Shown here in pieces: positions 53,587 to 63,685 of a DNA stretch of 64,000 nt (positions are counted from its first letter, which is position 1; the number at the start of each line of letters is the position of its first letter). A program made the position numbers and the translations under genes. The notes below the pieces were generated by a model that ran no database searches, was not told the DNA's origin, and saw only the letters and a program-made list of their open reading frames with translations. Origin of the DNA: Ilyomonas sp964249755 (GTDB lineage Bacteria > Bacteroidota > Bacteroidia > Chitinophagales > Chitinophagaceae); NCBI GenBank assembly GCA_964249755.1, contig CAXUDB010000001.1, positions 744,001 through 808,000 of the forward strand, given 5' to 3'.

Positions 53587-54484
53587 TGGGGTGGGCATAA
53601 ACAGGACGGAAACAACTTAACCTAAACCTTCTCATGAACTCTCATGGCCTAACTATGACGAAGATATTAAGTATCTATGGAGGAGATTGAAGGAAGAACA
53701 AATAGAATATTTGCCCAAAATGAGAAACCGCTGTACCGATTTGATTCAAAAATTGTTCTTCCAGATGCTTTGCCGCATGGACTAATTATTATTTTCCTGC
53801 TTGTTCAACCCCCTATAAAGATGGACAGAAGAAAGAGCCGGAGAGAAACTTTGACATCCCAATCCGCCTTTGAGCCATTGATTACCAGTGTGTTGTTTTC
53901 CTGCTACCTTTTTACTTCTATAAGTTTTCAACCGAACTGTTGTGTTTCTACCCAGTTTGGTTCGCAGCGAGTTGTTAAACCCGGTATCGTGTTTGACTTT
54001 TTCAGGTGTTCAGAATTTTGCAGTCATAGAGTTCAGTATCAAAATTCAACTATCACTATCAAACAAATTTTACAGGCAGGTCATTACCCAAATGTAAAAA
54101 CCAATCCGATTATGACAACAACTTTTTCATCCCGTACAACTGCGCACCACTACACAGCGCAGCACCCGATTCTTCGTAAAGCTTTGCCGTTGCTGGTAAA
54201 TGCGTATTACAGTATCCTTTGCTTTATTTCTGACCAGGCAGCTTACCTGTAGGTTCTTATTTTGTTCACAGTCATGTTGCGTATTCCATATCCAATCACA
54301 ACTGCTGCGCTGTAGCAAATAAATTCAGTTGCGTGTATCCTTTAAAGCCTGTGGTAACTTTCCCGCTGCCGTTTTTCCCATAGGAATGCAGTAACGATCT
54401 ATTGCCAAAACACAACCATACCGGCTGCCGGGTGGGCTTAAGAGTTGCTTAACATAACCCAATACGGACTATTCATGAACTATG
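53587..54484. other. Region without a supported gene
   Basis: A 191-codon plus-strand frame (53677-54252) exists but has no recognisable domain, odd composition and no promoter or start signal. Its last 46 codons (from ATG 54112, MTTTFSSRTTAHHYTAQHPI onwards) could be a small basic peptide, without further support. CATGAACT at ~53632 resembles units near the tandem array at 54485. Confidence 0.3.
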
Positions 54485-54561
54485 GTGGGCTCTACATGGA
54501 CTCTATGTGGGAGTAAGGTGGGCGTTAGGTGGACGCTAGGTGGGAGGTAGGTGGGAGTAAG
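54485..54561 (+). repeat. 11-bp tandem repeat, seven units
   Basis: Seven consecutive 11-bp units: GTGGGCTCTAC, ATGGACTCTAT, GTGGGAGTAAG, GTGGGCGTTAG, GTGGACGCTAG, GTGGGAGGTAG, GTGGGAGTAAG. The G-rich half is always on the plus strand. One or two weaker units may precede (CATGAACTATG at 54474-54484). Intergenic, ~190 bp before the XRE gene promoter. Confidence 0.85.
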
Positions 54562-54748
54562 GAGAGGGAATTGTCTGTCTCCTTTCTGTCTTGTACTGAA
54601 AAAGCTTTACAGGTTAGAGAGGTAATTCCGGTTCGAGCTTTATAGTGATTTGTCATTTTCCATTTTGTCCCATTCCTCATAGCGGTAATAACTATGACAG
54701 AATGCTAACGGATAAGTTATGCAAAGTTATAACTGCTTTTACTTTCTT

Positions 54749-54756
54749 TATATTTG
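54749..54756 (+). promoter_or_regulatory. -7 element of the XRE regulator gene
   Basis: TATATTTG fits TAnnTTTG; predicted start ~54763, giving a 20-nt leader before the ATG at 54783. No TTG lies 19 bp upstream, so only half the consensus is present. Confidence 0.4.
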
Positions 54757-54782
54757 TATTTCATCATCCATACGCATTATTT

Positions 54783-55193
54783 ATGGCAGAGACAATACAC
54801 CAGGGAAGAAACATTAAACGGTTCCGGGAGATGCTGGGATTAAAGCAGGAAGCTTTAGCTCTTGAGCTGGGTGAGGACTGGAACCAGAAGAAGGTGTCGT
54901 TGCTGGAAGGAAAGGAAGTGGTGGATGACGGATTGCTGGAACAGGTGGCGAAGGTGTTGAATATACCAAAAGAAGCGATTAGGAATTTAACTGATGAGGG
55001 AGTGATTAATATCGTTGCAAATACTTTTCATGAAGGTTCTATCGGTTATCAAAAAAACGAGCATTGCACTTTTAATCCGTTAGAAAAACTTATTCAACTG
55101 CACGAAGAGAAGATCGCTCTTTATGAACGAATGCTAAAGGAGAAGGATGATATGATGGAGCGGTTGCAGCGGATGTTAGAAGAGAGGAAGTAA
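54783..55193 (+). CDS. XRE-family helix-turn-helix regulator
   Basis: 136 residues from ATG 54783; the open frame extends 46 codons upstream but that part has no family match and contains the promoter box. HTH: NIKRFREMLGLKQEALALEL, then VSLLEGKEVVDDGLLEQVAKVLN, ~5-65. C-terminal ~85-136 is a charged coiled coil (ERMLKEKDDMMERLQRML), likely for dimerisation. Target unknown; nearest neighbours are a repeat array and a decayed secreted-protein gene. Confidence 0.8.
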   Translation: MAETIHQGRNIKRFREMLGLKQEALALELGEDWNQKKVSLLEGKEVVDDGLLEQVAKVLNIPKEAIRNLTDEGVINIVANTFHEGSIGYQKNEHCTFNPLEKLIQLHEEKIALYERMLKEKDDMMERLQRMLEERK

Positions 55194-55479
55194 TAAGTAA
55201 CCTGATAAAATTAACGATGCTTTGCTGTTTATGGCAGGGCATTTTTGTTTAAGGGTGATTTGGAGAATTGTTTAATTCCTACTAATGTGCTGCACCAATA
55301 TGGTCAAGTTATACATATTTAAACAAGTCTAAAGTGCCATTTTAAGCCTCACGTACTGTGTTTTAACCAAGTCAAAAGTCTGTATTCCTTTTTTCCGTTC
55401 TGCATTTATAACCGGAATCCACCTCTCTATTTACGGCCTCGGGTTCAAAAGCAAGACAACATTCGACCTACGGTTTTAA

Positions 55480-56068
55480 AGCAACCACTCGTACTACTTC
55501 TCAAGGTATGGTGTCATGGAACGATGCAACTTAAAATAAAACAAACACTACTCAATCAGGAAGTACTTTAGGAACAGGAACTTTGGTTATAAGTGCTCAA
55601 GGTGGCATTTATAATTTTGCAAATGGCGCAACAGCAACTTCTGCGGATATAGGACTTGGTTTCATTACATTGGGTATTTACCCTTCTACGGGCGGAGGTA
55701 GCACCTTAAATACCGGGTTATTTTTTCTGTCGAGGGTAAGAACTCAACTATCGTGTCATTATCTTCAGTAACCGTTTCATTTGAATATGAGAAGTATTTA
55801 GGTGGTGCAAGCCCTTCAACGCGGACCTTTTATTATAGTACAGACGGCGCAAATTGTACAGCTTTATCAGCCGGCATCTATCTGGTAAGCGTGTATAGCG
55901 CGGATGGGAAAAATATATGGAAAGAAGATTACGGTTGCTGTATCTAATGCAATATAGACGGAAGAATTGCGGCCGGGCACTAACTTAGCATAAGGTAACT
56001 ATCAATTGCTACTGACAGACAAAAAAGGGGCTGCCGTTTTTGCTGACAACCTTATCATAACCAGATAG
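55480..56068 (+). pseudogene. Decayed T9SS cargo protein gene
   Basis: Three frames joined give a secreted-protein remnant: STYGFKATTRTTSQGMVSW.. (stop inside), GTLVISAQGGIYNFANG, then after a frameshift (~55745) VTVSFEYEKYLGGASPS.. and AGIYLVSVYSADGKNIW, and after another (~55915) KKITVAVSNAI, TEELRPGTNLA, GNYQLLLTDKKGAAVF, DNLIITR. The last ~65 residues match the C-terminal sorting domain of 58416-62934 (AGNYLVSVYSGAGQTVYQRK to NNIIVTR) position by position. At least two frameshifts and three internal stops. A terminator-like hairpin follows. Confidence 0.8.
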
Positions 56069-56089
56069 AGGAAATATGAGTGACTCAAT

Positions 56090-56126
56090 GTAACAAGCGC
56101 AGGCTATAATATCCTGCGCTTGTTAC
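56090..56126 (+). terminator. Hairpin terminator after the decayed T9SS gene
   Basis: 14-bp perfect stem GTAACAAGCGCAGG / CCTGCGCTTGTTAC around CTATAATAT. T-run after it is weak (ACATAAAGG), so efficiency is uncertain. Confidence 0.55.
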
Positions 56127-56234
56127 ATAAAGGAAGATAGATTCTGTGTTTTGGCAACCTGTAACTGCTATTTACATCCACTTAAAATCACATTAAGAAA
56201 AGGGCAGACAGATGAATTAACAAAGAAGACTCAT

Positions 56235-56242
56235 TACATTTG
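56235..56242 (+). promoter_or_regulatory. -7 element of the GAF histidine kinase gene
   Basis: TACATTTG fits TAnnTTTG, ~37 bp before the ATG at 56279. No TTG at 19 bp upstream. Confidence 0.35.
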
Positions 56243-56278
56243 TTTGTTATCACTCAAATTGTGAAAAAGTAATCCAAT

Positions 56279-57457
56279 ATGACTGCTTACCCGGTACCTG
56301 TAAACGAAAAAGAAAGACTGCAAGAACTATTCAGCTACCAGATACTTGATTCCTCTATAGAAGAAGAGTTCAACGACCTGGTAAAAGTGGTTGCCAAGGC
56401 TTTCGGTGTGCCTGTTGCCGCCATCAATTTCCTGGATGAGCAAAGGCAATGGGTGAAAGCACAGACCGGCGCCCATATCTGCGATATCAACATACACAGA
56501 GGTAACTCGGTATGCAATTATACCATCCTGCAGGACCATGTGCTGGAAGTGGAAGACTTAAAAGAAGACGACCGTTTTAAAGACCAGATCTATGTAACAG
56601 AGGCTCCTTCTTTTAGATACTATGCCGGTGTGCCACTGGTGACCCGCGAAGGCTACCACATCGGCGCACTCTGCATATTGGATCAGCAGCCCCGCCGGCT
56701 GGAAACCGACGACCGCACTATGCTCCAGTCGTTTGCACGCAGCGTTGTTACCCAGCTTGAAATCAGGCTTCAAAATATTGAGCTTACTAACCGAAACGCC
56801 ATGCAGACGCGACTTGCCAGCGCCCTGAGCCATGATATTAAAGGACCGCTTGCCAACGTGAAGATGATGATGGATATGCAGGAGGAAACTGGAGGCGCCA
56901 GCCCCGACAGTAAAGTGGTGAACCAGCTGCTGCGCCAAGGCGTGGACAGTACCATAGACATGGTGGACAACATGATACAATGGGGCAAACTGCAACTGGA
57001 TGGCGGCGGCAATGGCACCATCTTTAACCTGCGGAAATTAACCGACGAAGCCCTGAACGAAGTCTATACCAACAATGCCTCCAAAGGCAATACCCTTTTC
57101 AATGCCGTGTCTCAAAATGTTGTTGTAAAAGGCGATGAGCCAGGCATCCGCTTTGTGCTGCGCAACCTGCTGACCAATGCCTGCAAATTTACCTATCAAG
57201 GTACGATTACCGTACACTACACTGCCAGCGGGACGCGGCCAATGCTACAGGTAAAAGATTCAGGCATCGGCATGAGCCCGGAAGCCACCACGCAATTGAA
57301 CCGCAAACAAAAAATCGTGCATACCACCGGCACCCACGACGAAACCGGGCATGGATTGGGATTAGGGTTGGTGCAGGAATACCTGGCGCGCCAGAACAAA
57401 GATCTCTATTTTCAAAGCCTCGTGGGTATGGGTACAGTGGTGAGCTTTGTGGTGTGA
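56279..57457 (+). CDS. GAF-domain soluble histidine kinase
   Basis: 392 residues, no TM helix. GAF domain ~20-165 with the common LVKVVAKAFGVPVAAINFLD start and FRYYAGVPLVT..GYHIGALCILD; HisKA with H185 in ALSHDIKGPLANV; HATPase with N box (LRNLLTNACKFT), G1 (KDSGIGMS) and G2 (GHGLGLGLVQEYL). No receiver and no response regulator nearby. Cytoplasmic orphan kinase sensing an unknown signal. Confidence 0.9.
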   Translation: MTAYPVPVNEKERLQELFSYQILDSSIEEEFNDLVKVVAKAFGVPVAAINFLDEQRQWVKAQTGAHICDINIHRGNSVCNYTILQDHVLEVEDLKEDDRFKDQIYVTEAPSFRYYAGVPLVTREGYHIGALCILDQQPRRLETDDRTMLQSFARSVVTQLEIRLQNIELTNRNAMQTRLASALSHDIKGPLANVKMMMDMQEETGGASPDSKVVNQLLRQGVDSTIDMVDNMIQWGKLQLDGGGNGTIFNLRKLTDEALNEVYTNNASKGNTLFNAVSQNVVVKGDEPGIRFVLRNLLTNACKFTYQGTITVHYTASGTRPMLQVKDSGIGMSPEATTQLNRKQKIVHTTGTHDETGHGLGLGLVQEYLARQNKDLYFQSLVGMGTVVSFVV

Positions 57458-58415
57458 TTAGATGTACAGTCCCAAAATATCGGGACAGGTTGTTATATGT
57501 CGAATACATGTGTGTTTATGTTAACCCCGCCTTTTGCATCTATGCTTGGGTGGAGAATCAAGTTGTACGAAGGGGCATTGAGGGATGATATTTAATAAAA
57601 AAATAGAAAGTCCCTCCTAAAAAGGAAGGACGGAATTATACCAAACTTCAGTTGAGAAAACTGAGATTTACTGCAAGATAGTGCCCGTTAGTCTACCACA
57701 TTATTTAAAAGTGTTTTTGTGTTAATTTTTATGTTTTGAGAATTGAGTCAGAGGGCATGGTGCTGATAGCGCCACAGGCTTGCGGAATGACGTCTACCTA
57801 ATTTCAAACTGTACACCTGCTTAATTGCCTTAAGTAAAATAAACGTTCTTAATAGATTGGAATATTGTGATCCAGCAATACAGATACAGCACTAAAAGTC
57901 TCAATTTGGTAAAAAGAACAGGTGACTCTACTCTTAAGATTAAAATCTTTTAATTTGTGGCAAGATTACAACAGTTGATTTATAAAGGCGAATATATACT
58001 TTTAATAAATATACAATATATTTTAATGAATATTTAATAGTTGTTTCCTTTTTGCTATTTTTACGGCAGCATGTGGCAAGCCGCCTGCTTTTAGGAATCC
58101 GGTATTAGTTAAGGTGATTGCCAAAACTACAAACTAACAAATTAATCAATAACAGCTACTGCTTTCCCTATCAAGGAGGCATAGCAAATATTCATAATAC
58201 CGGACCACAGATGAAAACAACTTTACTTTGCTACTACCCATTTAAGGCTGCGCAAAAACTAACGCTTACTGTTTCGCCTCTAGATTTCTCATTCTTACAC
58301 CAAACAACATTATTACAGTATAGTTGATAAAGGTATTCTCTTGCTGGTTTATATGCCAGCATTTATCTATACACCATTTTAAAATCCCAATACAATCAAT
58401 TTCTAAAACAACTTT
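57458..58415. other. Long intergenic region before the T9SS adhesin
   Basis: 958 bp, AT-rich from 57940 to 58060. GCGCCACAGGCTTGCGGAATGACG (57770s) resembles the far end of the GCGAGG-type dispersed repeat. A 69-codon frame at 58118-58327 is followed by a hairpin (TGCTGG-N8-CCAGCA, 58342-58361), but the product has no recognisable feature and is not called. No full promoter consensus was found. Confidence 0.3.
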
Positions 58416-61400
58416 ATGAAAAAAATTATTACACTTTGTTTTTTGATGGCTCTTGTGTGTGTGAAGGGATGGGGGCAGACGCCGCTTTATACGGAAAATT
58501 TTAATGAAACTTGGACGAGTCCTACTCCTCCTGGTTGGACAAGCAACGTAACAAATGCATCAAATCCAACAAGGGTATGGCATAGGAATGATTACACACA
58601 AGGTTGGAATCTTCCTACTGGTGGTAGCCCAGGCAACTTTGGGTACACAGGCTTTAGTGGTGATTACTACGCTCGATTTCATAGTTATGGAATATCCGCA
58701 ACTGGTGCTTCGACTTTAATTTCGCCAACAATAAATCTTTCTTCAAATAGTTCAGCTACAGTAACATTTTACTATATAAATACAGGAGGGTCTGATGAAC
58801 TGGATATATATTTTTCAAAGGATGGTACCACTTTTACTGGCCAAACTTATGTTACTACTTCTACTGGATGGACACAGTATTCTGTTCAGATTCCTTCATC
58901 ATATTTAACTGCTAATTTTAAAGTTGGTTTTTATGCTTATAGTGATTTTGGTGGTTCTGATATTGGTTTAGATCAGGTAGCAATAATATCAGGACCTGTT
59001 AATGATCTTTGCACCAATTCAACTGTACTTCCTTTAAACACATCTACATCAGGAACTACTTTTGCCTCAACACTTAGCGATGCTTCAAGTAGTTATTACT
59101 CTGATGTGTGGTATAAATTTACACCATGCACTTCTAATAATAATACTTCTATAACTCTTACCACATCAAATCAGGATGTTGATTTATTTGTTTTCCAATC
59201 GCCAACCTGTCCAGATATAAGCACTTATTTTACTAGCGGGGGTAGTGGTAGTCTTACTGGCGAAAACGTTTCTACTTTTTCCGTTACCGCTGGTACAACA
59301 TACTATATAAGAGTAGCTTATGATAATACTACGTCAGGTAGCTTACAAGGGCCTTTCACCATTACTGTTAATTCCACTGTTACTTCACCTACTATTACTG
59401 CGTCATCTTTAGCTGCCCAAAATACCTGTGTGGGTACAATTGCTAACCCACTATCCGTAACAGCAAGCAATGCTACAGGATATCAGTGGTATAGTAATAC
59501 TGCGTCTTCTAACACTGGAGGTACAGCTATTTCGGGTGCAAACTCAAGTAGTTTTACACCGCCAACTACTGTAGCAGGAACAACTTATTATTATGCAGTC
59601 ATTAGTAATTCATGTACGAGTATTACCAGTTCTGTTTCGGGTGCAATAACAGTTAGTCCGACATCGGTTGCCGGCACAATTAGCGGCGGAACGACGGTTT
59701 GCTCAGGCACCAACAGCACGACACTAACCTTAAGTGGTANNNNNNNNNNNNNNNNNNNNNNNNNNNNNNNNNNNNNNNNNNNNNNNNNNNNNNNNNNNNN
59801 NNNNNNNNNNNNNNNNNNNNNNNNNNNNNNNNNNNNNNNTAGTGACCAGCGGTGCATGCTCTTCAGCCACTACCACAACAGCAGCTACGATTACGGTTAG
59901 TCCGACATCGGTTGCCGGCACAATTAGTGGCGGAACGACGGTTTGCTCAGGCACCAACAGCACGACACTAACCTTAAGTGGTAACACCGGCACGATCCAG
60001 TGGCAGTCTTCAACTAGTCTCAATGGTCCTTACAGCAATATTAGCGGACAAACCGGACAAACATTTACAGCCACTAACTTAACGGCAACAACTTATTATA
60101 AAGCAGTAGTGACCAGCGGTGCATGCTCTTCAGCCACTACCACAACAGCAGCTACGATTACAGTTAGTCCATTACCGGTGGCAACGATCAGTGTAACGTC
60201 ATCTTCTTGTTTTGGAGAGGCTCCTTTGGTAACGATAAGTGGCACAACGGGTGATTTTGTTACCTACATAAGTAGCAACACCTCTACGCCAACCAGAGTT
60301 GAGATAGGATCACAGGCAGGATCTAATAACAACTATACCTTCAATGCGACCAACCTACCGGTAGGCAATACGACGTTTACGATTACCAAGGTAGAGCACG
60401 GCACGACGTGCCCCAACAATAATCCGAATGCTTCTGCACAGGTTACGGTATATGCCAACCCAACGGCTACAATCGCAGCTAATAATAACGTACAGATCGG
60501 AGGTCCGGCGCTTCAGCTTACGGCTACTTTCAGCGGCGGTACAGGTACGTGGTCAAAAGATAACAACAACCTGACATTGGGTGCTCCATCCGGCAATACA
60601 ATCAATGCAACAGCAAGAGATTTAGGTACCACAACTGTTACCTACAATGTAAGCGAGGCTCATGGCGGTGGTACTACCTGTACGGGCAGTGCCGGCAAAG
60701 TGGTAAATATCACCGCGCAGTATGTGACCCGTGTTGATGGTGCCTTTTCTGCTCCTGCTACCTGGAATTTATATAACCAGACAGGCTTTCAACAATCGTC
60801 AACCGTTCCTTCCAATACAAATAGCATAGACGTAAAGCATGCGTTAACGTTGGATGCGGACTATTCATCTGATACCTATTTTGCAATCACGGAGGGCGGT
60901 ACGATGACAATAGAGCCCAAGCGTGTCTTTGCTTCGGGTGGCGGTACGGTGAAGTTCAATGACAAGTCCGTAACGGTACGTTCTGACGTAACGGGTTCCG
61001 GGGCGATAGGCAAGATAGTAAACGGCATAACAGACGCTACCAACGTAACGGCAGAGCGGTACACGGATGGCAACAACGGTACAGCGGGCAGGAGAGCCTG
61101 GCGCTTGATTACCGCTCCTGTAACGGGTGTTTCTATCAAGGCAGCATGGCAGGAAGGACTTACCTACAATGCTAAGGCACCTGTTGCGCAACCTACTACC
61201 TACGGTACGCTGATTACGGGCGAGAGTCTGGACCCCGCTACGGCAGCTTCGAGGGGATACGATTATGTAGGCGGCGGCAACCATACGTCTATCGACCAGT
61301 ACACACCGGGTCTTACCAAGGGTACCTGGGTAGCACTAGCGGATAATCAAAGTACGATCAATCCTCAACCCGGTACCTTGCAGGACATCAGCATCCAGCC

Positions 61401-62934
61401 TGCTTACCTGCTCTTTGTAAGAGGTGACCGTACAAAAACAAGCACTACGGCAGGGTCTACCACACTTAGAGCCACGGGTACCCTAAAGCAGGGAACGGTG
61501 CAGATCGGTACGATCAACCCGGGTCATATCCGCGAAGTAGCGGGCAACCCGTATGCTTCCGCCATTGACTTCAACAAAGTTTACCAACAGAATGCAACGA
61601 AGATAGATGACCGGTTTGCCGTATGGGTAGCGCGCTTAGGCGTCTACGGAGCTTACACCTATGTGTTCAATAACGGAGGTGTTTATACCGCCGTACCGAA
61701 TACGGAAGACGGCACCGGCGGCGGCGGCAGCATTACGAACCCGGCTGCGCAGTTCATCCAGACGGGCGAAGGCTTTATGGTGTACCCGATAGCGAACTTC
61801 AGCGGTACAAACGTTCCCCTCACGTTAAATGAGAATGCCAAAGCACCGGCTGAGCAGGCAACGGGTGCTGCAGGCACTTTCCGTGAAGGCGGCGCTGCAG
61901 AGAAGAAGCTGTGGGTGAACCTGAAGCTGAAAAACAGCGACGGCACAGCGACAGTGGCAGATGGCTTCCTGGCCCGCTTTGACGCTTCCTTTGCCCCTGA
62001 TATTGACGGCGATGATGCTAACAAACCTTCGAACCTGAACGAGAACTTAGGCATCCTGAGCCACGGCTCGGACCTGATTGTGGAAGCCCGCCCTGACGTG
62101 GTAAAGACCGATACGGTGCAGATGAAGCTGTGGAATACCAGCAAGCGAAGCTACCAGCTGACGCTGCGCAGTGAGAACTTTGATTCCCTCTCCTCCCTGC
62201 ATGCTTACTTGGAAGACAGCTACCTAGACACCAAGCAGGAGCTGAGCCTGAAAGGAAGCACCACTACGGTTGACTTTACGGTGAACAATGATACGGCTTC
62301 TTCCAGCCAAAGCCGCTTCCGCATCGTGTTCCAGAACGACGCAGTTGTACTGCCTGTGACACTGACGAAAGTGAGCGCAGCCCCCTCTAACGGAGGTGTC
62401 AGCGTAACGTGGACGGTAACGAATGAAGTGAACATTAAAGGTTACACAGTAGAACGGTCAACGGACGGTGGAACGACCTATACGTCCGTGGCTGCGCAGG
62501 CGGCGAAGAACAATGGCGGTTCTGCCCTGACGAACTACAGCGGTTTTGATGCGCTGCCAAAGACAGGGGATAACCTCTACCGCATCCGCATTGAAGCGAA
62601 CAATGGCGCTGTAACGTACTCCAGCGTGGTGAAGGTAACGATAGGAGCGGGCAGCCATGAGGTGCAGATCACGCTGTATCCGAACCCGGTAAGAAGCAAT
62701 GGCAAGGTGAACCTGCAGCTGACGAACCTGGCAGCCGGTAACTACTTAGTGAGCGTATATAGCGGTGCAGGACAGACGGTGTACCAAAGGAAGGTAACCA
62801 TCGCACAGAGCAACACAACGCAGAGCGAGGAACTGAAACTGGGTGCAAGCCTGGCTCAGGGAAGCTACCCGATCAAAATCACTGACAGTAAAGGAACTGT
62901 TGTGAAGGAAAATAACATTATCGTGACTAGATAG
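58416..62934 (+). CDS. Large T9SS-secreted adhesin with internal repeats (spans assembly gap)
   Basis: One gene interrupted by 100 N. Signal peptide ~1-20 (..CVKGWGQ); cleaved-adhesin/MAM-like module ~22-190 (YTENFNETW...PGW); PPC-like module ~195-315 (DVDLFVFQSPTC); Ig-like repeats of 89 residues (267 bp); a long beta region; C-terminal T9SS type A sorting domain (LYPNPVRSNGKVNLQ to NNIIVTR). The reading frames left and right of the N run differ, but a gap of 123 bp (or 123+267n) restores both one frame and the 267-bp repeat register; with 123 bp the protein is 1513 residues. Exported and surface-attached through T9SS. The first third is AT-rich, the last half GC-richer. Confidence 0.85.
59651..60161 (+). 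repeat. 267-bp tandem repeats inside the T9SS adhesin
   Basis: The start of a unit at 59651-59739 matches 59895-59983 with two differences; 59840-59894 is identical to 60107-60161, 267 bp on. Each unit encodes an Ig-like module of 89 residues. The N run lies inside one unit, so copy number is unresolved. Confidence 0.9.
59740..59839. other. Assembly gap (100 N)
   Basis: Fixed-size run of N within near-identical repeats. Repeat register predicts 123 missing bases, or 123 plus a multiple of 267. Confidence 0.98.
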
Positions 62935-62960
62935 GATAAAGCTTAAAGAAGTAAGATAGT

Positions 62961-62996
62961 AAAGAGCCTGACAATCTAATGATGTCAGGCTCTTTT
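62961..62996 (+). terminator. Terminator of the T9SS adhesin gene
   Basis: 13-bp perfect stem AAAGAGCCTGACA / TGTCAGGCTCTTT with T-rich end, 27 bp after the stop. Confidence 0.9.
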
Positions 62997-63096
62997 AAAA
63001 TGATGCCTAATGGTTTTTAAGTGTCAATGAGATGAACTTCTGACTTAAAATAGCATTAATTTTGAGATCGGGCGGTTTTTTGAAAAGTTGAATTCC

Positions 63097-63104
63097 TATA
63101 TTTG
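63097..63104 (+). promoter_or_regulatory. -7 element of the PID-CTERM-like gene
   Basis: TATATTTG fits TAnnTTTG; predicted start ~63111, leader ~21 nt. A TTG lies 14 bp upstream instead of 19. Confidence 0.45.
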
Positions 63105-63131
63105 TAAATACTCCTAATATTTTTGATAGCT

Positions 63132-63401
63132 ATGAATAAGAACGTTATTAACAGCAATTGTGAAAATGGCAAGAAATCGCTGCGTATAGGAAAATTGTTA
63201 TTTATCTTTGGTTTTGTACTGATGTTTAGTGTTAAATCGTTTGCAGATGATGGTGATGAAACTGGTGACGGTGATCCTGATGCGCCATTTGATGGGGGTA
63301 TATCTATTTTAGTGGCCAGTGGAATTGCCTATGGAGCCAAGAGGTGGTATGACGATTCTAAGAAACCAAAAAAACAAAACGACTTGAACAGCGATATTTA
63401 G
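63132..63401 (+). CDS. PID-CTERM-like small sorted protein
   Basis: 89 residues from ATG 63132 (a TTG three codons earlier is less likely). N-terminal signal ~20-40 ending VKSFA; short acidic mature part DDGDETGDGDPD; then APFDGGISILVASGIAYGAK and a basic tail RWYDDSKKPKK. Motif P-x-D-G-G + TM + basic end is the layout of the PID-CTERM sorting signal of Bacteroidota (usually PIDGG, here PFDGG), a presumed substrate of an exosortase-type enzyme. The enzyme is not in the window. A terminator follows. The mature part is so small that the sorting tail makes up half the protein. Confidence 0.7.
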   Translation: MNKNVINSNCENGKKSLRIGKLLFIFGFVLMFSVKSFADDGDETGDGDPDAPFDGGISILVASGIAYGAKRWYDDSKKPKKQNDLNSDI

Positions 63402-63423
63402 ATTCGATTCTAGTAATGTATTT

Positions 63424-63468
63424 AAAGCAGTGAGCGTTTAATTTGATTTAAAAGCTTACTGCTTTTTT
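63424..63468 (+). terminator. Terminator of the PID-CTERM-like gene
   Basis: AAAGCAGTGAGC pairs with GCTTACTGCTTT (one G-T pair) followed by six T, 22 bp after the stop. Confidence 0.85.
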
Positions 63469-63685
63469 ATTGTAACTGTGTACTTCTTGAGAAAGAAAAC
63501 CTTTGGCTGAGCAAACTAACTTGGAAGCAACAATTGTGATCGCAAAATTTAGGGGAACCGTTTTTAATTCTGCAATTAAAGCCAACATTTAGCGATCATT
63601 ATTGCAGAAATTTATAAAATGCTATACGTATAATTAGCTTTCGCAGTTCCTGATCTTTTATTGATAGTGCAGCAACATTAATTTT

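Noticed and set aside
53677..54252. 191-codon plus-strand open frame
   Set aside because: No family resemblance, unusual residue mix, no start signal; probably chance. Its last 46 codons are mentioned only as a weak possibility.
58118..58327. 69-codon frame (or 39 codons from an inner ATG) followed by a hairpin
   Set aside because: No signal peptide, domain or codon pattern to support translation; hairpin lacks a strong T-run.
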